Shown one piece after another: positions 6,306 to 9,193 of a stretch of DNA of 9,193 nucleotides. A program made the translations under genes and the position numbers. The DNA is taken from NCBI GenBank assembly GCA_030536165.1, contig JAUNQM010000075.1, positions 1-9,193 on the forward strand. The letters run 5' to 3'. Origin of the DNA: Prevotellaceae bacterium. Lineage in GTDB: Bacteria; Bacteroidota; Bacteroidia; Bacteroidales; Bacteroidaceae. The notes beneath the pieces are model-generated. The model worked only from the letters and a program-made list of their open reading frames with translations. It did not search any database and had not been told where the DNA came from. Each line of letters begins with the position of its first letter. Within the stretch, counting starts at the first letter, position 1.

Positions 6306-7151
6306 ATGAAAAAGATATTTACACTTTTATGTGTGCTTGCCATTAGCGTAGGTGCTTATGCACAAAAAGCAGATAATGGCGTAGAGTTGACCCGTAAGAA
6401 CTATAAAGGCATAGAGCAGAATGGTGGTGACTACTGGTTGACATTTACTGACACAGACCTCAAGCTTGAGACCGGTAGCGGTGATCAAATTGTAACAGGT
6501 GAGAAACGAGTACAATGGTATAACAATGTGTCTTGGCTTGATGGATGGAAAGTTTCCAAAAACGACAAGGTCAGACTTAAAATCCCTGAGGGACTGGTTC
6601 TCACAAAAATCGAAATGTTTGGTTTCGTTTACGGCAGTAAGTGGGATTATCTTTACTGCTATGGCGAAGACGAATGGGGCGACCCAGAGTGGGCAGACCC
6701 TATAGGACAAGGCGTCAGAGACCCAGACGATTTCACTTACATCACAGCTGAATACATCAAGAACAATGCTGTTTATCCTATTGACCCATGCGGTTGCAAC
6801 AATGCTGGGTATGAGAATGAGACGTTGGCTTGCCACGAGGCTGGATACACTTTTGCTTCTCTTGACTTCAGCAAGAATCCATACGCTAACGAGTTTAGTT
6901 TTGTGATAAGTGGTAATAACGTAATCTGTCTTGGATTGCGTTGCTGGACATCAAATCCGCTTATCCAAGGAATCAAGGGCGATGCCGATGACGATGGAGT
7001 GGTTACTGTTTCCGACATCACAACCATCGCAGCATACATACTGGGCAACAACCCATCACCATTCAACGAAAGCAATGCTGATGCTGATGAAGACGGACAG
7101 ATAACGGTTTCCGACATCACGACGACAGCAGGTATAATATTGAATGATTAA
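6306..7151 (+). CDS. Secreted protein with C-terminal dockerin type I-like domain (paralogue B)
   Basis: This 281-residue protein starts with a signal peptide (residues 1-19, GAYA|Q). It is a paralogue of the protein at 369-1175. Shared landmarks are DLKLETGSGDQ (DLTLDTGSGDQ in A), GWKVSKNDKV (W81), GEDEWGDP (120-127), YPIDPCG (from 157), AGYTFASLDF, FVISGNN and GLRCW (ending W214). Three cysteines are common to both (in DPCG, just before the GLR turn, and in LRCW); B has extra ones, such as YCYGE and PCGCNN. The dockerin-like tail (224-281) has loop ligands D226, D228, D230, D237 and D259, D261, D263, D270. I do not recognise the central domain. Its place behind SusC/SusD suggests an extracellular or surface role in ligand capture or complex assembly. 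No catalytic motif is apparent. Confidence 0.85.
   Translation: MKKIFTLLCVLAISVGAYAQKADNGVELTRKNYKGIEQNGGDYWLTFTDTDLKLETGSGDQIVTGEKRVQWYNNVSWLDGWKVSKNDKVRLKIPEGLVLTKIEMFGFVYGSKWDYLYCYGEDEWGDPEWADPIGQGVRDPDDFTYITAEYIKNNAVYPIDPCGCNNAGYENETLACHEAGYTFASLDFSKNPYANEFSFVISGNNVICLGLRCWTSNPLIQGIKGDADDDGVVTVSDITTIAAYILGNNPSPFNESNADADEDGQITVSDITTTAGIILND
6975..7148 (+). other. Dockerin type I-like domain of paralogue B
   Basis: The tail has two calcium-loop motifs with all ligand positions acidic or polar, in the order DxDxDGVVTVSDIT and DxDxDGQITVSDIT, spaced as in paralogue A. The second loop is more standard here (DGQI) than in A (DNSI). A recogniser module for an unseen cohesin-like or surface partner is possible. 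Confidence 0.8.
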
Positions 7152-7217
7152 ATTTTTTTATAACATTATATTACTATTTATTTAATTCTATCTATTCACT
7201 TAAACAAAATTAAAAGT
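7152..7217. other. AT-rich gap before the modular protein gene
   Basis: The 66-bp gap is almost entirely A and T, with a seven-T run just after the stop codon of paralogue B but no preceding GC-rich stem, so I do not call a terminator. There is no TAnnTTTG box. Co-transcription with the upstream genes is plausible. The A-rich run just before the ATG is typical of Bacteroidota translation starts. Confidence 0.4.
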
Positions 7218-9193
7218 ATGAAGAAAAAAGTCTTATTTTTTATGAGTGCTTTGGTTGTTGTAGCTGGTTTTGCTTTCGCAGCAATGACAGGCAGCAACAA
7301 AGGCGTTTTGACAACAGAAGCTTCTGATACTACTTGGGATTTTACCCAGATGAACGAAGCTGACACTGTAGGCTATGTACAGGCTGAAAGTAATGTTATG
7401 AACTCTTGGAATTCTGATCCAGAGGCTTGGGGAACCATTTATGACTACGATGAAGCTCTCATCGACGAGCCTATCATGCTGAACTCTGAAAAGGAATTTG
7501 GTCCTACAAAGGGTCTTACTTTCACTACAAACGCAGGCACAAAGCAGCTTCTCTTCCGCAACTATCCAGCTAACTATGGTGGCGTTCACATGTATGCTAA
7601 CAAGCAGATTAAGGTGAAGGTTCCTGTACCAGCTGGTACTGAACTGAAGAGTTTGCAGCTCATGACAGGTACAACTAAGGCTAACAAGGTTGTCACAGCA
7701 ACTGGTGTTGAGGAAACTCTTGGTCTTGTTTCTTATCAGGCAGCAAAGAGTGACGACATCACTTACGGCCCAATGATCTTTACGGTAGCTGAAGGTGCAA
7801 CTGAGATTGAACTTACAATCCCAAGCCCACTCTATATCCAGAGCATTCAGTTTGTTAACACTATTGTTCCACGTGCTAATGTAACTGCTACATTCGAAGT
7901 TCCAACAGTAAAGGCTGAAGTAGGCAAGAAGTTCCGCAACAACCTTTCTATTTATGAAGGCGCTGTAGTATCTTTCACTTCTTCTAACACAGAGGTTGCA
8001 ACTATCAACGAGACAGGTGCCGTTACTCCAGTGGCTCCTGGTCGCGCAACTATCACAGCAACAATCCTTGCTAACGATACTCACAAGCAGGCACAGGCTA
8101 CTTACGATGTAATCGTTCTCGGTGGTGAACCTTGGGACTTCACTCTCATGTGCGAACTCGACACTCTCGGTTACAATGCTGATGAAAGTAACGTTGTCAA
8201 CACTTGGAACTCAGATCCAAACGCATGGGGTGCATTGTACGACAATGAAGCTCCGCTCAACGACGACCCAATCATGCTCAATGCAGAGACAGAGTTTGGA
8301 CCTACAAAGGGCTTGACATTCACTACAGGTGCTGGTGTAAAGCAGGTTCTCTTCCGCAACTATCCATTGAACTATGGTGGTGCTCACATGTATGCAAACA
8401 AGGTTATCACAGTTAAGGTTCCTGTTAAGGAAGGTGCAAAGAGCTTGCGTCTGATGACTGGTACAACTAAGGCTAACAAGATTATCAAGGCTACAGGCGT
8501 TGAAGAGACTCTCGGCCTCATTTCTTATCAGGCAGCTAAGAGCGACGATATTACTTACGGCCCTATGTTCTTCACAATCGTTGAAGGCACAACAGAGATT
8601 GAAGTGACAATACCAAACCCTCTCTACATCCAGAGCATCCAGTTTGTTGATTCAGTTGTTCCACGTGAGGCTGTAACTGCTACATTTGAAGCTCCTTCTG
8701 TTAAGGCAGAAGTAGGCAAGAAGTTCCGCAACACTCTTACAGCTTATGAAGGTGCTTCTGTAACTTACACTTCTTCTAACACAGAGGTTGCAACTATCAA
8801 CGAGACAGGTGCCGTTACTCCAGTGGCTCCTGGTCGCGCAACTATCACAGCAACAATCCTTGCAAATGATTCTCACAAGCAGGCTGAAGCAACTTACGAC
8901 GTAATCGTTCTCGGTGGTCAGCCTTGGGACTTCACTCTCATGTGTGACCTCGATACAGTAGGTTATGTTGCATCTGAAAGTAACCTCGCTGGTGCATGGA
9001 ATACTGACCCTAATGCATGGGGTGCTGTATATGACTATGACGAAGCTCTTATCGACGAGCCTATCATGCTCAACTCTGAAACTGAATTCGGTCCTACAAA
9101 GGGTCTGACATTCACTACTAACGCAGGTACAAAGCAGGTTCTCTTCCGCAACTATCCATTGAACTATGGTGGTGTTCACATGTATGCTAACAA
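7218..9193 (+). CDS. Large secreted modular protein with repeated WDF and BIG2-like domains (partial)
   Basis: The gene is open to the window end (658 codons plus two bases seen). A signal peptide covers about residues 1-22 (hydrophobic core ALVVVAGFAFA). Then come tandem units starting at W40, W306 and W570 (WDF motif), giving periods of 266 and 264 residues. Each unit has a segment of about 180 residues with WNxDPxAWG, FGPTKGLTFTT, LFRNYPxNYGG, LMTGTTKANK, SYQAAKSDDITYGP and PLYIQSIQFV. A BIG2-like Ig domain follows (about 222-302 and 486-566; SSNTEVATINETGAV, then GRATITATI). The first segment resembles beta-sandwich, ligand-binding modules of secreted Bacteroidota proteins, but I cannot name its family. 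The protein is likely a surface or secreted binding or adhesin-like protein; any enzyme domain would lie past the window. The dense tandem repeats suggest length variation. Start at 7218 is supported by the signal peptide. Confidence 0.85.
   Translation, partial: MKKKVLFFMSALVVVAGFAFAAMTGSNKGVLTTEASDTTWDFTQMNEADTVGYVQAESNVMNSWNSDPEAWGTIYDYDEALIDEPIMLNSEKEFGPTKGLTFTTNAGTKQLLFRNYPANYGGVHMYANKQIKVKVPVPAGTELKSLQLMTGTTKANKVVTATGVEETLGLVSYQAAKSDDITYGPMIFTVAEGATEIELTIPSPLYIQSIQFVNTIVPRANVTATFEVPTVKAEVGKKFRNNLSIYEGAVVSFTSSNTEVATINETGAVTPVAPGRATITATILANDTHKQAQATYDVIVLGGEPWDFTLMCELDTLGYNADESNVVNTWNSDPNAWGALYDNEAPLNDDPIMLNAETEFGPTKGLTFTTGAGVKQVLFRNYPLNYGGAHMYANKVITVKVPVKEGAKSLRLMTGTTKANKIIKATGVEETLGLISYQAAKSDDITYGPMFFTIVEGTTEIEVTIPNPLYIQSIQFVDSVVPREAVTATFEAPSVKAEVGKKFRNTLTAYEGASVTYTSSNTEVATINETGAVTPVAPGRATITATILANDSHKQAEATYDVIVLGGQPWDFTLMCDLDTVGYVASESNLAGAWNTDPNAWGAVYDYDEALIDEPIMLNSETEFGPTKGLTFTTNAGTKQVLFRNYPLNYGGVHMYAN
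7333..8130 (+). repeat. Tandem unit 1 (798 bp)
   Basis: This is the first in-frame copy of the WDF plus BIG2-like unit, measured from CTTGGGA to the next CTTGGGA. Compared with unit 2 it carries YDYDEALIDEP, TTNAGTKQ and two extra residues in PVPAGTELKSLQL (against PVKEGAKSLRL), which accounts for the six-base length difference. Confidence 0.8.
7976..8071 (+). repeat. 96-bp perfect direct repeat, copy 1
   Basis: This segment of the first BIG2-like domain is identical base for base to 8768-8863, including synonymous positions. The pair is 792 bp apart and in frame. It marks recent duplication or gene conversion and is a likely site for slipped or homologous recombination. Confidence 0.85.
8131..8922 (+). 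repeat. Tandem unit 2 (792 bp)
   Basis: This is the second copy. It starts with WDFTLM and ends with VIVLGGQP. Its BIG2-like part contains a 96-bp segment (8768-8863) identical to unit 1 (7976-8071), while other parts differ at many bases, so similarity is unevenly spread. Confidence 0.8.
8768..8863 (+). repeat. 96-bp perfect direct repeat, copy 2
   Basis: This is the second copy of the identical BIG2-coding segment. Divergence resumes immediately on both sides (for example CTAACGATAC after copy 1 against CAAATGATTC after copy 2). Confidence 0.85.
8923..9193 (+). repeat. Tandem unit 3 (partial, cut by window end)
   Basis: The third copy starts with WDFTLM, like unit 2. Its middle (about 9031-9127) follows unit 1 (IDEP, LNSE, TTNAGTKQ), then 44 bases (9131-9174) are identical to unit 2 (8339-8382). 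More copies may follow beyond the window. Confidence 0.8.

Noticed and set aside
6327..6836. 169-residue minus-strand ORF
   Set aside because: It is fully antisense to paralogue B, whose frame is supported by a signal peptide, paralogy and dockerin-like loops.
7152..7165. Intrinsic terminator after paralogue B
   Set aside because: There is a run of seven Ts but no GC-rich stem before it.
7233..8084. Long cysteine-rich ORF on the minus strand
   Set aside because: It lies antisense to the modular protein. It recurs in the 8652-9179 antisense ORF because the underlying DNA is repeated. It has no family signature, while the + strand has a signal peptide and BIG2-like domains.
8652..9179. Minus-strand ORF with the same cysteine-rich stretch
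   Set aside because: It is a shadow of the + strand repeat units; the similarity to the other antisense ORF follows from the direct repeats.
7333..9193. CRISPR-like or satellite array
   Set aside because: The repeats are about 792-798 bp, in frame, and encode protein domains; there is no short repeat-spacer pattern.

Overview
The window looks like part of a Bacteroidota chromosome, most likely Bacteroidales and perhaps a Prevotellaceae-type gut or rumen organism. The evidence is a SusC/SusD pair, a SusC with a fused carboxypeptidase-regulatory-like domain and a TonB box, AT-rich start regions, a TAnnTTTG-type -7 box, and secreted proteins with C-terminal dockerin-like repeats. The genus is inferred from protein style only. 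All genes lie on the + strand.

Layout: (1) 1-368, a non-coding leader with several inverted repeats and a -7-like box. (2) 369-1175, a secreted protein of unrecognised family with a C-terminal dockerin type I-like domain. (3) 1176-1370, a 195-bp gap with many short palindromes and repeats. (4) 1371-4382, a complete SusC/RagA-family TonB-dependent outer-membrane transporter. (5) 4401-6238, its SusD/RagB-family lipoprotein partner, broken into two reading frames by an apparent one-base deletion near 5250-5256. (6) A 13-bp stem-loop (6258-6287) in the 67-bp gap. (7) 6306-7151, a clear paralogue of gene 2, again with a dockerin-like tail. (8) 7218 to the window end, the first 658 codons of a large secreted protein made of tandem units of about 264 residues, each an aromatic-rich 'WDF' segment followed by a BIG2-like Ig domain. 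The gene runs off the window.

The set reads as one surface or secreted nutrient-capture locus. SusC/SusD would bind and import an oligomeric ligand. The flanking dockerin proteins and the modular BIG2 protein would act outside the cell, possibly in binding or assembly. No glycoside hydrolase, polysaccharide lyase, peptidase or PUL regulator is visible here, so the substrate cannot be named.

The points most worth checking are the frameshift in susD, the paralogous dockerin proteins bracketing SusC/SusD, the mosaic repeats of the last gene, and the structured leader and intergenic RNA or operator candidates.
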